From: DATFRY01 sp035489015
GTDB taxonomy: Bacteria > Myxococcota_A > Polyangia > Haliangiales > Haliangiaceae
DNA: 64,000 nucleotides
Reading direction: 5' to 3'
Assembly: GCA_035489015.1 (NCBI GenBank)
Contig: DATHKR010000143.1
Location: 8,389 to 72,388 of the forward strand
Notes under the pieces: generated by a model
Told to the model about the DNA's origin: nothing
What the model saw: the letters and a program-made list of their open reading frames with translations, nothing else
The model's database searches: none
Program-made: the position numbers and the translations under genes
In this document: one piece after another, positions 27,982 through 38,808 of the stretch
How the letters are laid out: each line of letters starts with the position of its first letter
How positions within the stretch are numbered: the stretch's first letter is position 1

Positions 27982-30897
27982 ATGGGGAAAAGTGGGGTGG
28001 TGGCCATTACGCCAAGTTCCGAATTTGATCGGACTCTGCGTACCGCGATGATGGCCGCCGGGGCCGACATCCGCGTGGTGGCATCGGTATCCGAGCTCGA
28101 TCCCGGACCTCTGTCCGCCGAGCTCATGTTCTTTCACATCGCGCGCGGTTCGAACGGGAACGGACACTCCCTGGACGGAGCGGCCACCGCCGACATCGCG
28201 GCCGCCGCCGAACGCCTACCCCCGGGGGGCCAGGTCGTGGCAGTCGTGCCGCGCGGTGATCTCGCCCTGTCGGTGGCGGCGATGCGAGCGCACCCGCGCG
28301 TGGTCGGCGTGCTCGCGCTCGATCACCTGCGCCTGTCCGACCTGACCGCGATGACGACGCGCCTCCTCCTGGGCAACGTCTTCGGGCTGGACAAGGTGCT
28401 GCCCTGGGGCGCGCGCGTCCACCAGCTCCAGGTCGGCGACTACCCGGAGAAGGCCGAGGCGGTCCGCCAGATCTCGTCGTTCGCCGCCGCGGTCGGCCTG
28501 CGCCGCATGCACCGCGAGCGGATCGAGCGCTGCTGCGACGAGATGATGATGAACGCGATCTACGACGCGCCGATCGGGCCGGACGGCGCGCCGATGTCGC
28601 GCCCGCGCGCGCACACCCACCCGGGACTGCCGCGCAGCTCGGCGGTCGGGTCGGGCGCGTACGCGCTGTCCGGGCGCGACCGCGCCGTGGTCGAGTTCGG
28701 CTACGACGGGCGGCGCTTCGCGGTCGCGGTGCGCGATCGCTTCGGCCGCTTCGAGCGCGAGACGCTGATCCGCTACCTCGACAAGTGTCTCAACTCCCAG
28801 CAGCAGGTCGATCACCGCGTCGGCGGCGGCGCCGGGCTCGGCCTCTACTTCATGTCGCGCTCGGCCAGCTCGCTCATGTTCAACCTCAAGCCGGGCGCCG
28901 CGACCGAGTGCATCTGCATCTTCGACATCGAGGCGGCCCGGCCCGAGCTCGATCAGATCGGTGTGTTCGAGGAGCGCGGCTCCGAGCGGATCGCCGAGCT
29001 CATGCCCGGGCGACCCGACTCGACCCGGCCGAGGGCCGAGCCGACCCCGGCGGATCCGTCGGTGTGGCGCATGTCCTCGCCGGCCACTCGCCGGCGGCAG
29101 ATCATGCTGTTCGGCGCGATCGCCGGCGTCGTGGCGCTGGCCGCGGTGGCCGGCGGGCTGTGGGTGGCGCGCGATCGCGGCGCCGTCCTGGCCGGCAGCG
29201 GGTCGTGCGACGAGACCGGCGACCAGATCACGGCGGTGTGGCCGGGCCGCCGGGCCGACGTGGAAAAGGCGTTCCGCGCGGTCTCGGCCGGTCGATCGGA
29301 TCCGGCGCTGGTCGCGGTCAACCTGGCGCTCGACGACTACGCGTCCGACTGGACCGCCATGGCGGGGCAGTCGTGCGACGCGACCCGCGCCGGCAAGCAG
29401 TCGCAGCAGCTGCACGAGCGCCGCAGCGCGTGCCTGGCCCAGCGCCAGCACGAGATGGCCGACCTGGTCGAGCTCCTGGCCGCCGCCGACGCCAAGGTGG
29501 TCGAGAACGCCGCCGACTCGGTCCACGCGCTCGGCCCGGTCGCCCAGTGCGAGGACGCCCTGGTCCTCGACCGCGGCATCCCGCTGCCCGAGGACCCCGC
29601 CCGCCGGGCGGCGATCGAGAAGATCCGCGCGCTGGTGTCGCGCGCGACCGCCAACGTGTTCGTCGGCCGCGGCGAGCCGGCCCGCGCCCAGCTCGACGAG
29701 GCAGCCGGGGAGCTCCCCACCGCCGACTACCTGCCGGTCGAGTCCGAGCTGCGCCTGGCCCGCGGCCGGCTCGAGACGCTGACCGGCAACTTCCCGGCCG
29801 CCAAGAGCGATCTCCTGCGCGCCAGCGAGCTGGCCGAGACGTCCGGCTACGACCTGGCCCGCGCGCGCGCCCTGGTCGAGCTGGTCTACGTGGTCGGCTA
29901 CGAGCTGCAGGACTTCGACCAGGGTGAGCTGTTCGTGCGCATGGCGCGCGGCCCGCTCCAGCGAGCCGGCGGCGATCGCGGCCTCGAGGCCTCCCTGCTG
30001 CGCAACGCCGGCATGGTGTCGTTCGCCGGGCGCGACTTCCAGCGCGCGAGCGAGCGCCAGATGGCCTCGCTCGCCATCCGCGAGAAGATCTACGGGGTGG
30101 CCAGCGGCGAGGTCGCCGAGGTGCTGCGCGATCTGGCCAGCACCCTGCGCGAGCTGGGCCAGCTGGACGAGGCGCGCACCCGCGCCCAGCGCGCGCTCGA
30201 CATCGTCGGGCGCATCTACGGGGTCAAGCACCGCCAGTATGGCCTGGCCCTGACCGAGCTCGGCAACGTGCTGACCGCGCGCGGCGAGTACGAGCAGGCC
30301 CGTCGGGTCTACCAGCAGACCCTCGACCTCGGCTACGAGGTGCTCACCCCCGGCCACCCGCTCCTCGCGATCGGCATGGTCAACCTGGGCAACGTCGAGC
30401 TCCTGGCCGGCGAGCCGGCCAAGGCGATCGCGCACTACGAGAAGGCGCTGGCGGTCGAGACCGCCGCGCTGGGCGAGGACCACCTGCAGGTCGCCGCGTC
30501 GCTCATGAACCTGGGCGCCGCGCGCGAGAGCGCCGGCCAGCTGGTCGAGGCGGAGCGGACTTACGGGCGCGCGCTGGCGATCCGGCGCCTCCACCTGGGC
30601 GAGCACCACGCGCTGGTCGGCGAGGCGCTGGGCAGCGTCGGGCTGGTCGAGCTGACCCGCGGCCGCGCGCCGCGCGCGGTCGAGGATCTGGAGCGAGCGG
30701 TGGCGCTGTCCGAGGAGAGCCGCGCCGACGGCGAGCGGCTCGGCGAGCTGCGCTTCGGCCTGGCCCGCGCGCTGTGGAAGACCGGCGGCGACAAGGTGCG
30801 CGCCCACCAGCTCGCCGAGCGCGCGGCCGGCGAGCTGACCGACGCCGGCGCCGACGACGCGGCGGCCGAGGCCAAGGCCTGGGCCACCCAGCACTGA
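27982..30897 (+). CDS. Receiver-like + GHKL ATPase protein fused through one membrane helix to a kinase-type sensor/TPR module
   Basis: The 971-residue product has four parts. Residues 5-140 look like a response-regulator fold (VVAIT, VVAVVPRGD, VVGVLALDHL) without an obvious phospho-Asp. Residues 160-315 are a GHKL ATPase of the anti-sigma/RsbW kind: N-box with Glu187 and Asn191 (CDEMMMNAIYDAP) and a G-box GGGAGLGL (281-288). One membrane helix follows (373-396). Then comes the extracytoplasmic module usually found behind Hanks kinases in myxobacteria, with the Trp-rich/ADADVVERA-like segment here as AADAKVVENAADSVHAL, and TPR repeats from about 620. There is no kinase domain. The start is fixed by alignment to the paralogue at 31014. 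Confidence 0.82.
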   Translation: MGKSGVVAITPSSEFDRTLRTAMMAAGADIRVVASVSELDPGPLSAELMFFHIARGSNGNGHSLDGAATADIAAAAERLPPGGQVVAVVPRGDLALSVAAMRAHPRVVGVLALDHLRLSDLTAMTTRLLLGNVFGLDKVLPWGARVHQLQVGDYPEKAEAVRQISSFAAAVGLRRMHRERIERCCDEMMMNAIYDAPIGPDGAPMSRPRAHTHPGLPRSSAVGSGAYALSGRDRAVVEFGYDGRRFAVAVRDRFGRFERETLIRYLDKCLNSQQQVDHRVGGGAGLGLYFMSRSASSLMFNLKPGAATECICIFDIEAARPELDQIGVFEERGSERIAELMPGRPDSTRPRAEPTPADPSVWRMSSPATRRRQIMLFGAIAGVVALAAVAGGLWVARDRGAVLAGSGSCDETGDQITAVWPGRRADVEKAFRAVSAGRSDPALVAVNLALDDYASDWTAMAGQSCDATRAGKQSQQLHERRSACLAQRQHEMADLVELLAAADAKVVENAADSVHALGPVAQCEDALVLDRGIPLPEDPARRAAIEKIRALVSRATANVFVGRGEPARAQLDEAAGELPTADYLPVESELRLARGRLETLTGNFPAAKSDLLRASELAETSGYDLARARALVELVYVVGYELQDFDQGELFVRMARGPLQRAGGDRGLEASLLRNAGMVSFAGRDFQRASERQMASLAIREKIYGVASGEVAEVLRDLASTLRELGQLDEARTRAQRALDIVGRIYGVKHRQYGLALTELGNVLTARGEYEQARRVYQQTLDLGYEVLTPGHPLLAIGMVNLGNVELLAGEPAKAIAHYEKALAVETAALGEDHLQVAASLMNLGAARESAGQLVEAERTYGRALAIRRLHLGEHHALVGEALGSVGLVELTRGRAPRAVEDLERAVALSEESRADGERLGELRFGLARALWKTGGDKVRAHQLAERAAGELTDAGADDAAAEAKAWATQH

Positions 30898-31013
30898 GGC
30901 GGTCCCCGGCGCACGCGGCGGTTTCACCTCCCGTGGGTGGAGTCGTCATGCGTGCGTGAGGGGAGAGCGAGGTGAGCGGGCGCCGAGGTCGGCGCTGGTA
31001 GGTTTTTCATTCA

Positions 31014-32378
31014 ATGCCAAAGAATCGGGTGGTCGCCATGACGCCGGATGCGGCGCTTGGTCGAACTCTCCGCAGCGCGATGACCGCCGCGGGAGCCGAG
31101 GTTCACGTGACATCGTCGGCGGCCGAGCTCGGAAACGGGCCGCTCGCCGCCGAGCTGCTGGTCTATCACCTCGGCGGCGACGGCCACGGCGACGGCGGGA
31201 GCGACCGCGAGCTCGACGAGATGGCGGCGCTGGCGGATCGCCTCCCGGCCGGCGCAAAGGTGGTCGTGATGCTGCCGCGCGGCGATCTGGTCGCCAGCGT
31301 GGCGGCGATGCGCGCGCACCAGCGAGTGGCGAGCGTCCTGGCCCTCGATCACCTGCGGGTGTCGGACCTGACCGCGATGGCCGCGCGGCTCCTGGTCGGC
31401 GACATCTTCGGGCTCGACAAGGTGCTGCCGTGGGGTGCGAGGGTGCACTCGCTCCTGGTCGGCGACTATCCGGAGAAGCTGGAGGCGGTCCGCCAGATCT
31501 CCTCGTTCGCGGCGGAGGTCGGGCTGCGCCGCTTCCACCGCGACCGCATCGAGCGCTGCTGCGACGAGATGATGATGAACGCGATCTACGACGCGCCGGC
31601 CATCGCGGCCGGCGTGCCCGTGGTCCTGCCGCGCGCGAAGGCGCGCCTCGCCGCCGGGTCGACGCTCGGCGCCAGGCTGAAGCCGGATCCGATCACGCGC
31701 AACGGCAGCCGGACCGCCAACACGAACGCCAGCACCGGCGCGAGCGCGAGCGCCGCGGCTCTGACCGGGCCACCCGACCGCGCGGTGGTCGAGTTCGGAT
31801 GCGATGGCCAGCGCTTCGCGGTCGCCGTCCGCGACCGCCACGGCCGGTTCGAGCGCGACGTGCTGCTCCGCTACCTGCACAAGTGCCTGCACTCGAGGCA
31901 GCCGATCGACGACAAGCCCGGCGGCGCCGGCCTCGGCCTCTACTTCATGTCGCGGTCGGCCAGCGCGCTCATGTTCAACCTCTTGCCCGGCACCGCCACC
32001 GAGTGCATCTGCCTGTTCGACCTCGAGGCGCCTCGCGCCGAGCTCGACCAGATCGGCGTGTTCCAGGAGCGAGTCGACGAGAACGGCCGGCTCGCGCCGC
32101 ACCCGACCCGTGTCGGCCACCCGATCGAGCGGCGCCGCAGCTCGACCATGACCGCGCTGGTCCCGCGCCTGCCCCTCGCGATCGATGGCGTGCGCGCGGT
32201 GGCCGCGGCGACCGCGCTGTTCCTGCTCGGCCTCGCCGCGCTCACCGTCGGGCTGCCTCGCCTGTACGGGGCCCGCGCGGCCCCGCCGGCCGCGATCATC
32301 GCCGAGAGCGCCGCGTGCGAGCGCTGGTCCGACGAGCCCGAGCTCTCCGATCCGTCATGGGTTTCCGTCCCGGACTGA
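31014..32378 (+). CDS. Receiver-like + GHKL ATPase membrane protein, paralogue lacking the TPR half
   Basis: The 454-residue product is a tandem paralogue of 27982-30897, similar along the first 340 residues: receiver-like domain (5-140), RQISSFAAEVGLRRFHRDRIE, N-box Glu185/Asn189 and GGAGLGLYFMSRSAS. It differs by a Thr/Asn/Ser-rich insert (about 205-245) and ends with one membrane helix (about 390-415) and a 30-residue tail. The sensor and TPR half is missing, and the stop is followed by unrelated sequence. It could partner with the longer protein. TTTTTCATTC precedes the ATG; no Shine-Dalgarno. Confidence 0.78.
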   Translation: MPKNRVVAMTPDAALGRTLRSAMTAAGAEVHVTSSAAELGNGPLAAELLVYHLGGDGHGDGGSDRELDEMAALADRLPAGAKVVVMLPRGDLVASVAAMRAHQRVASVLALDHLRVSDLTAMAARLLVGDIFGLDKVLPWGARVHSLLVGDYPEKLEAVRQISSFAAEVGLRRFHRDRIERCCDEMMMNAIYDAPAIAAGVPVVLPRAKARLAAGSTLGARLKPDPITRNGSRTANTNASTGASASAAALTGPPDRAVVEFGCDGQRFAVAVRDRHGRFERDVLLRYLHKCLHSRQPIDDKPGGAGLGLYFMSRSASALMFNLLPGTATECICLFDLEAPRAELDQIGVFQERVDENGRLAPHPTRVGHPIERRRSSTMTALVPRLPLAIDGVRAVAAATALFLLGLAALTVGLPRLYGARAAPPAAIIAESAACERWSDEPELSDPSWVSVPD

Positions 32379-32447
32379 TAGCTCCCTCACCCACCTCTCA
32401 ATACACGGGCCGGACTCGCTTGGCGGTCGCGGTCAGCGGCGCAGTGA

Positions 32448-32453
32448 TATGCT
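32448..32453 (+). promoter_or_regulatory. -10 box of the phosphodiester-glycosidase family gene
   Basis: TATGCT ends 6 bases before the GTG start at 32460, with no Shine-Dalgarno between, indicating a leaderless transcript. It separates the following two-gene unit from the GHKL pair. Confidence 0.4.
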
Positions 32454-32459
32454 CGCCTT

Positions 32460-33760
32460 GTGTTGTACCGCTGCGCCGTCGCGCTGGCCCTGATGGGGCC
32501 AGTCCTGCCGGCGTCCGCCGCCGAACCGGATGGGGATCCGCAGACTCCCTATCCCGGGATCACCTACACGCGCTGGCGCGACGCGAGCGGTCCGGTGCGC
32601 ATCCACGTGGTCGAGGTGGACCTCAGCTCGGCGGAGATCGACCTCGTCGCCACGGCGCCCACCCAGCGCGGCGCCACCCCGTCGGCCTTTGCCGCCGCCG
32701 CCGGCGCGGTGGTGGCGGTGAACGGCGACTACTTCCGCCCCGCCGGCTTCGGCCCGGCCGGGCTGGCGCGCGGTCAGTCCGCGACCTGGGCCGGGACCCG
32801 CGACGACGACGTGTCCGGCCTGGTGTCCTTCTACAAGGATGTGGAAGGGACCAAGGTGACCCTGTCGCGGCCGGAGCAGGTGGTCGACTCGCTCGAGGAG
32901 CGGGTGGTCGGCGCGGTCGGCGGGCGGCCGCTCCTGGTCCAGGGCGGCGCGGCGGTCACCAGCTTCGCATGCGAGGACCGGATCGCGATGGCGTGCGACG
33001 TGGCGCCGCGCACCGCGGTCGCCGTCGCCGCCGACCGTCGCACCCTGTGGCTGGTGGTGGTGGACGGCTGGCAGGCCGACTCGCTCGGCATGACCGCCGC
33101 CCAGCTGGGTCGCTTCCTGGCCGCCGACCTCGGCGCCGGCGATGCCCTCCTGCTCGATGGCGGCAGCGCGTCGGCCATGTCGTTCGACGGCCAGCTGGTC
33201 ACCTCGCCGTCCGACGGCGTCGAGCGCGCCGTGGCCAACCACCTGGCGGTCCGCTACGGCACGCTGCCGCCCGGCACGGTCAAGGGCGTGGTCAAGGAGC
33301 GCAACGTCGAGACCGGCGAGTCGATCGCCGGGGCGACCGTGACGCTCGACGACGGCCGCACCCTCACCTACGGCGGCGACGATCTGTGGGTCTTCGAGGT
33401 GGCGCCCCGCTGGGTCTGCGTGACCGCGACCGCCGCGGGCTATCACACCGGCACCACCTGCCGGCAGGCTCGCTCGGGCGAGGAGATCTACGCCTCGATC
33501 GCGCTGTTCCCCGACGCCGACTTCATCGACGCCGGACCGGGCCAGGCCGACCCCGACGCCGCGCCGACCGGCGAGCCAGACGCGGCCGCGCCGCTCGACG
33601 CCGCGGCGACCGGCGGCGAGGTCGACGCCGGAGGTGGCGCGCGCGGCGACTCCGGCGGGTGCGGCGTCGCCGGAGCGGGCCGCGCCGGCCCGACCGGGCT
33701 GATCCTGGCCGGCCTGATCCTCTCTCGCGTTCGGCGCCGAGCCGCGCGCTCGAGGTCCCG

Positions 33761-33764
<4 letters not shown>
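32460..33764 (+). CDS. Secreted phosphodiester-glycosidase (NAGPA) family protein with MYXO-CTERM-like tail
   Basis: The 434-residue product has a signal peptide ending ASA (about 20), then a NAGPA-like domain (30-265) with AVNGDYFRP, VGGRPLLVQGG, RTAVAVAADRRTLWLVVVDG and LLLDGGSASAMS, which are the conserved parts of that family. A carboxypeptidase-regulatory-like domain follows (270-350), then a Pro/Ala/Asp linker. The end GGCGVAGAGRAGP, a hydrophobic helix and RRRAARSRSR fits the MYXO-CTERM surface-sorting signal. It should be a cell-surface protein acting on a glycan or polysaccharide phosphodiester; the substrate is unknown. It overlaps the regulator at 33761 by 4 bases. Confidence 0.82.
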
Positions 33765-35152
<1,388 letters not shown>

Positions 35153-35167
35153 AGCCGGGCGCAAGAA

Positions 35168-35191
35168 AGGGGCGGCCTCCCGGCCGCCCCT
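35168..35191 (-). terminator. Intrinsic terminator between convergent genes
   Basis: A perfect 10-bp stem (AGGGGCGGCC / GGCCGCCCCT) with a 4-base loop. On the minus strand it is followed by TTTCTTG, so it should terminate the lipoprotein gene at 35214. On the plus strand no T-run follows, but the stem could still slow read-through from the activator gene. Confidence 0.7.
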
Positions 35192-35213
35192 GGTCGCGCG
35201 CTCTCGCCTGGCG

Positions 35214-36482
35214 CTACTTCGCGAGCGAGTCGATCGCCCGCTGCGTGCGCTGGCGCCGGTGCTCCATGAACCGCGCCCTCGCCGCCGGCTCGCCGCAGAA
35301 CGCGCTCGGGTCGACCGGCAGCAGCTTGCAGTACGCGTCGAACAGCTCCTCGGCCTTGGCGTCACTGATGCAGCCGACCGCGCACGCGCCGGCCAGGCCA
35401 TCCGGGTCCTCGCTGCAGAACGTGTCGATCGCGTCGTTGCCGGTGTTGGGCGCCGCGGCCTCGGCCTCGTCGAAGATGCGCGCGATGCGCTCCTCGCTGT
35501 CGAGCTCGCACTTGCCCCACAGCTCGATCGACGCCTCGCCCACGCCGGTGTCGGCGCAGAAGCCGTACTGCTCCGGGATGAAGTCGAACGGCAGGTCGGA
35601 GAAGCCGATCGCCTGGAAGAAGCGGCACTCCTGATCGGCGACGCCGAGGAAGCCCGCGCTGCACTCGATGGCCGGCGTCTTCGGGTCCTTGTCGTCGTCG
35701 ATGCCGAGGCCGTCGGCGTCGTTGCCCTCGACCAACTCCCCCACGCCGTCGCCGTCCGGATCCACCAGGTAGGTGTTGACCGGCTGGCAGAACCGCGCGC
35801 ACGGCGACTTGTCCGGTTGCACGGTGAAGACCGGGACCACCGCCCAGAAGCCGGCGTCGCAGCCGTTCAGGTAGCAGCTCTCGTCGTCCGGGCCATTGCA
35901 CAGGTCGCCCTGCGCCTTGCCGACCGAGTCGTCGGGGATGCCGACGCAGGTGGCCTGGCCCTCCTCGTCGAACACGCTCAGGTAGCAGCCCTCGCCCTCG
36001 ATGACGCAGTCCTGCAGGATCGGGTCGCAGATCTGGGTGCACACCCCGACCTGGTCCGTCATGATGTCGTCGAACAGGTCGACGAAGAAGCTGCACGAAA
36101 AGCCCTCTTCGCAGGTGTCGGGCGGCGAGCTGCAGATGGGGCGACAGACGCCGTTCACGCACTGAGCGCCGGCCGTGCAGTCGTCGAAGCCGCTCGTCTC
36201 ACCGGGGGCGCCCAGCGCGCACGGCGCACCGACCTCGACCTCGCCGGCCGGCACGCAGTCGGTCCGGTTGAGCTCCGGCGGGCCGGCCGCGACCGTGAGC
36301 TGCGCGCATTTCTCGCCCTCCTCGCAGCCCTCCTGGTTCACCGGGTCGCACACGGTGGCGATCGGCGCCGCGTCGATGGTGGGGCCGGCGTCGACGATCT
36401 GGATATCGTCGTCGTCGTCGCCGCCGCACGCCATGAGTGTCGTCACGCCTGCCAGCACGGCGGCAAAGGCCAGATTCTTCAT
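35214..36482 (-). CDS. Cysteine-rich lipoprotein, paralogue A
   Basis: The 422-residue product starts with a signal peptide ending in the lipobox LMAC, then a GGDDDDD stretch and a DAGPTIDAAP linker. The mature part is rich in cysteines (CDPVNQEGCEEGEKCAQL, CICD-like pairs) and has a DPDGDGVGE calcium-type motif. It is clearly related to the protein at 36724: both share CDP-x4-GC-x3-KCAQL, the C-x-LNGC and QECRFFQA segments. The function is unknown; it is probably an outer-membrane surface lipoprotein stabilised by disulphides. ATG 36482 has GGAAGGAG upstream; the promoter is at 36550-36579. Confidence 0.82.
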   Translation of the reverse strand: MKNLAFAAVLAGVTTLMACGGDDDDDIQIVDAGPTIDAAPIATVCDPVNQEGCEEGEKCAQLTVAAGPPELNRTDCVPAGEVEVGAPCALGAPGETSGFDDCTAGAQCVNGVCRPICSSPPDTCEEGFSCSFFVDLFDDIMTDQVGVCTQICDPILQDCVIEGEGCYLSVFDEEGQATCVGIPDDSVGKAQGDLCNGPDDESCYLNGCDAGFWAVVPVFTVQPDKSPCARFCQPVNTYLVDPDGDGVGELVEGNDADGLGIDDDKDPKTPAIECSAGFLGVADQECRFFQAIGFSDLPFDFIPEQYGFCADTGVGEASIELWGKCELDSEERIARIFDEAEAAAPNTGNDAIDTFCSEDPDGLAGACAVGCISDAKAEELFDAYCKLLPVDPSAFCGEPAARARFMEHRRQRTQRAIDSLAK

Positions 36483-36549
36483 CAAGTAAAGCTCCTTCCC
36501 AACATCGCCAGATGCGCGAACCAACAGCTTGAACAGGGCATTCGGCACA

Positions 36550-36579
36550 CAATATCGAGGCTCGTCCACCGGCGTCAAC
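36550..36579 (-). promoter_or_regulatory. Sigma-70-type promoter of lipoprotein A
   Basis: On the minus strand TTGACG (36579-36574) and TATTGT (36555-36550) are separated by 18 bases. This gives a leader of about 60 bases containing the Shine-Dalgarno of the gene at 36482. Confidence 0.5.
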
Positions 36580-36723
36580 GGCCATCGAGGGGCGTGGCCC
36601 TCGCATGTGGGCGCCGTCGCAGACCTCGATCACGAGCTCGCCTGACAGGTTCTGTCCGTGCGGTCGGTTTCGCGGCGAGTTTCGGTTGAGGCGGTGGCGC
36701 GGTCGACGGACGCTCGCGGATCC

Positions 36724-37935
36724 ATGCGTCTCGCTCACGCGCTCGCGCTCGCCCTGCTCGCCGCCCTCGCCGCCGCGCCCGCCTGCGGCTCCGACGGCGG
36801 CAGCACACCCGACGGCGCTCCTGCCGATGCCGCGCCGCCCGACGCCGGCCCCGGCGGTGTCGTCTGCGATCCGGTGGCCCAGACCGGCTGCGCCGCGGGA
36901 GACAAGTGCGCCCAGCTGGTCCTCTCGCTCGAGCCGGGCGACGTGCGCACCGCGTGTGTGCCGGACGGCACCGTCGAGGTGGGCGGCGCGTGCGTGACCG
37001 GCGAGCCGGGCGAGGCGACCGGCTACGACGATTGCGCCGCCGGCGCCGACTGCACCAGCGGCAGCTGCCGGCGGATCTGCCTGGTCGCCGGAGACAGCTG
37101 CCCCGACCAGTTCAGCTGCTCGACCTACCTCGAGCTGTTCAAGGACATCACCGAGACGCTCGTCGGCGTGTGCGACGCGGTCTGCGATCCGATCGCGCAG
37201 GACTGCCCGGCCGAGACGGACGCCTGCTACCTGCGCATCACCGACGAGGCGGGCGAGGCGACCTGCGTCGGCGTGCCGGACGAGTCCGAGGGGCGCGAGC
37301 AGAACGACGACTGCTCCGGTCCGTTCCCGGGCAAGTGCTACGCCAACGGATGCGCCGGCGGCTATCACCCGGTCGAGCTCAATGGCAACGCCACCTGCAG
37401 CGCCTACTGCCGCCCGGTCGCCACCTACCTCGACGACCCGGACGGCGACGGCGAGGGCGCGCTGGTCGGCAACCCGATCGGCGAGGCGCCGAGCGACTGC
37501 GCCACCGAGCGGGTCGGGGTCGACGGCCAGCAGTGCCGCTTCTTCCAGGCGCTCATCTCCGACGTGACCGGAGAGGTGCACGACCAGATCCCGGCCGGCT
37601 ACGGCTTCTGCGCACCGTCGGACAATCCCCTCATCGGCGACTGTTCGATCCACAGCGAGGAGCAGCTGTGGCGGATCTACGACGAGGCGGGCGGCGGCGA
37701 CGGCGGCGAGGACGCGGTCGACGCGTTCTGCGCCGACGAGGCCAGCGCCGGCAAGTGCGCGCCGTTCTGCGTCAGCCTGGAGGTGCTCGACCAGCTCCTC
37801 GCCGCCTACTGCGCGGCGCCGCCGGTCGATCCCAGCCCGATGTGCGCGCGCGGCGACGCGGGCCGGGCGTGGGCGCGGCGGAGCCTCGCGGCGCGCGGGC
37901 GGCGCGCGCTGTCCGCGATGACGCCGTCACGGTGA
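36724..37935 (+). CDS. Cysteine-rich lipoprotein, paralogue B
   Basis: The 403-residue product has a signal peptide with lipobox APAC (about residue 21), a Pro/Asp/Ala linker and a cysteine-rich mature part paralogous to 35214-36482. Shared segments are CDPVAQTGCAAGDKCAQL, a CDPIAQDC block, a DDPDGDGEG calcium-type motif and QQCRFFQA. The pair is divergently arranged over 241 bp, implying an inverted duplication. The function is unknown. The tail is Arg/Ala-rich. Its last 9 bases overlap the convergent gene at 37927. ATG 36724 is chosen for the signal peptide; no clear Shine-Dalgarno. Confidence 0.8.
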   Translation: MRLAHALALALLAALAAAPACGSDGGSTPDGAPADAAPPDAGPGGVVCDPVAQTGCAAGDKCAQLVLSLEPGDVRTACVPDGTVEVGGACVTGEPGEATGYDDCAAGADCTSGSCRRICLVAGDSCPDQFSCSTYLELFKDITETLVGVCDAVCDPIAQDCPAETDACYLRITDEAGEATCVGVPDESEGREQNDDCSGPFPGKCYANGCAGGYHPVELNGNATCSAYCRPVATYLDDPDGDGEGALVGNPIGEAPSDCATERVGVDGQQCRFFQALISDVTGEVHDQIPAGYGFCAPSDNPLIGDCSIHSEEQLWRIYDEAGGGDGGEDAVDAFCADEASAGKCAPFCVSLEVLDQLLAAYCAAPPVDPSPMCARGDAGRAWARRSLAARGRRALSAMTPSR

Positions 37936-38805
37936 CAGGATGACGCGGCCGAGGCTGCCGTCGTCGATCCCGCCCTGGCTGGCGCCGATCGCCAGCGCGG
38001 TCGCGCCGACCGCGAGGATCGCCGCGCCGCCGGCGATCACGTACCAGCGCGAGTACCACGGGCCGGGGCTGTCCGCCTCGCCCGGCGCGACCGGCAGCGA
38101 GAGCGGCGTCTCCGGACCGCCGACCCGGCCGATCGCCCCGCCGGCCGCGTTGCGCGCCTCGACGTAGTAGTCGACCGCGTAGCCGGAGCGCGAGGCCGGC
38201 GGGGTGAACCGCGCCCGCCAGCGCGGCCGGTCGACCGACGGCTGGCGCCGCATCGGCGCGTCGGCGTAGTCGAGCACGTCGCTCCGCCGCCAGCGCAGGA
38301 CCAGGTCGACCACCCGCTCGATGCCGACCAGCACCACCACCTCGACCTCGACCGGCCGGCCGGCCACGGCGCCGCGCGGCGCGGAGTGGTCCATGCGCGC
38401 CTGCAGGCCGGCCGCGAAGCCGGGCAAGAAGTCGCGCTTCACCTTCTCGAAGAAGGCGCCGATCTTGGGCGACCCGTCGTCGTGCTGGAGCTGGTAGCCG
38501 GCGTCGATCGTGAGCAGGTCCTCGAACGCCTCGGTGGCGCGCGCCTTCTCGCCCAGGATGAGGTGGCTGATCCCGATGAGCTCGAGCGCGCGCAGCTTCT
38601 GGGACCGGGTCGCGTCCGGATCGAGGCGGAGCGGGCGCAGGATCTGGATGGCGCCCTTGTACTCGAGGTCCTGGAACAGCGCGTAGCCGCGGCCGATCAG
38701 GCGCTCGATGCGGGCGCTGGGCGAATCGGCCACCGCCGCCGGCGGGGCATGCCACGCGGTCGCCGCGGCCGCGCACAGGAGCAGCGCTCGGCTGTGGATC
38801 CGCAC
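37927..38805 (-). CDS. Exported TPR-like protein with a C-terminal membrane helix
   Basis: The 292-residue product has a signal peptide (to about 27), a TPR-like helical part (30-125: LFQDLEYKGAIQILRPL, ISHLILGEKARATEAFEDLL), a beta domain (about 135-245) and a C-terminal hydrophobic helix (about 255-280) ending with SQGGIDD. The same architecture is common in myxobacterial proteins of unknown function that accompany PEGA kinases. The start is GTG 38805. The upstream FG-GAP gene ends 3 bases before it, so they form an operon. Confidence 0.72.
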   Translation of the reverse strand: MRIHSRALLLCAAAATAWHAPPAAVADSPSARIERLIGRGYALFQDLEYKGAIQILRPLRLDPDATRSQKLRALELIGISHLILGEKARATEAFEDLLTIDAGYQLQHDDGSPKIGAFFEKVKRDFLPGFAAGLQARMDHSAPRGAVAGRPVEVEVVVLVGIERVVDLVLRWRRSDVLDYADAPMRRQPSVDRPRWRARFTPPASRSGYAVDYYVEARNAAGGAIGRVGGPETPLSLPVAPGEADSPGPWYSRWYVIAGGAAILAVGATALAIGASQGGIDDGSLGRVILSP

Positions 38806-38808
38806 CGG

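Noticed and set aside
30956..33760. Upstream extension of the FHA activator frame
   Set aside because: It overlaps two well-supported genes in other frames and is Arg/Pro-rich; the FHA protein starts at ATG 33761 with ATGA coupling.
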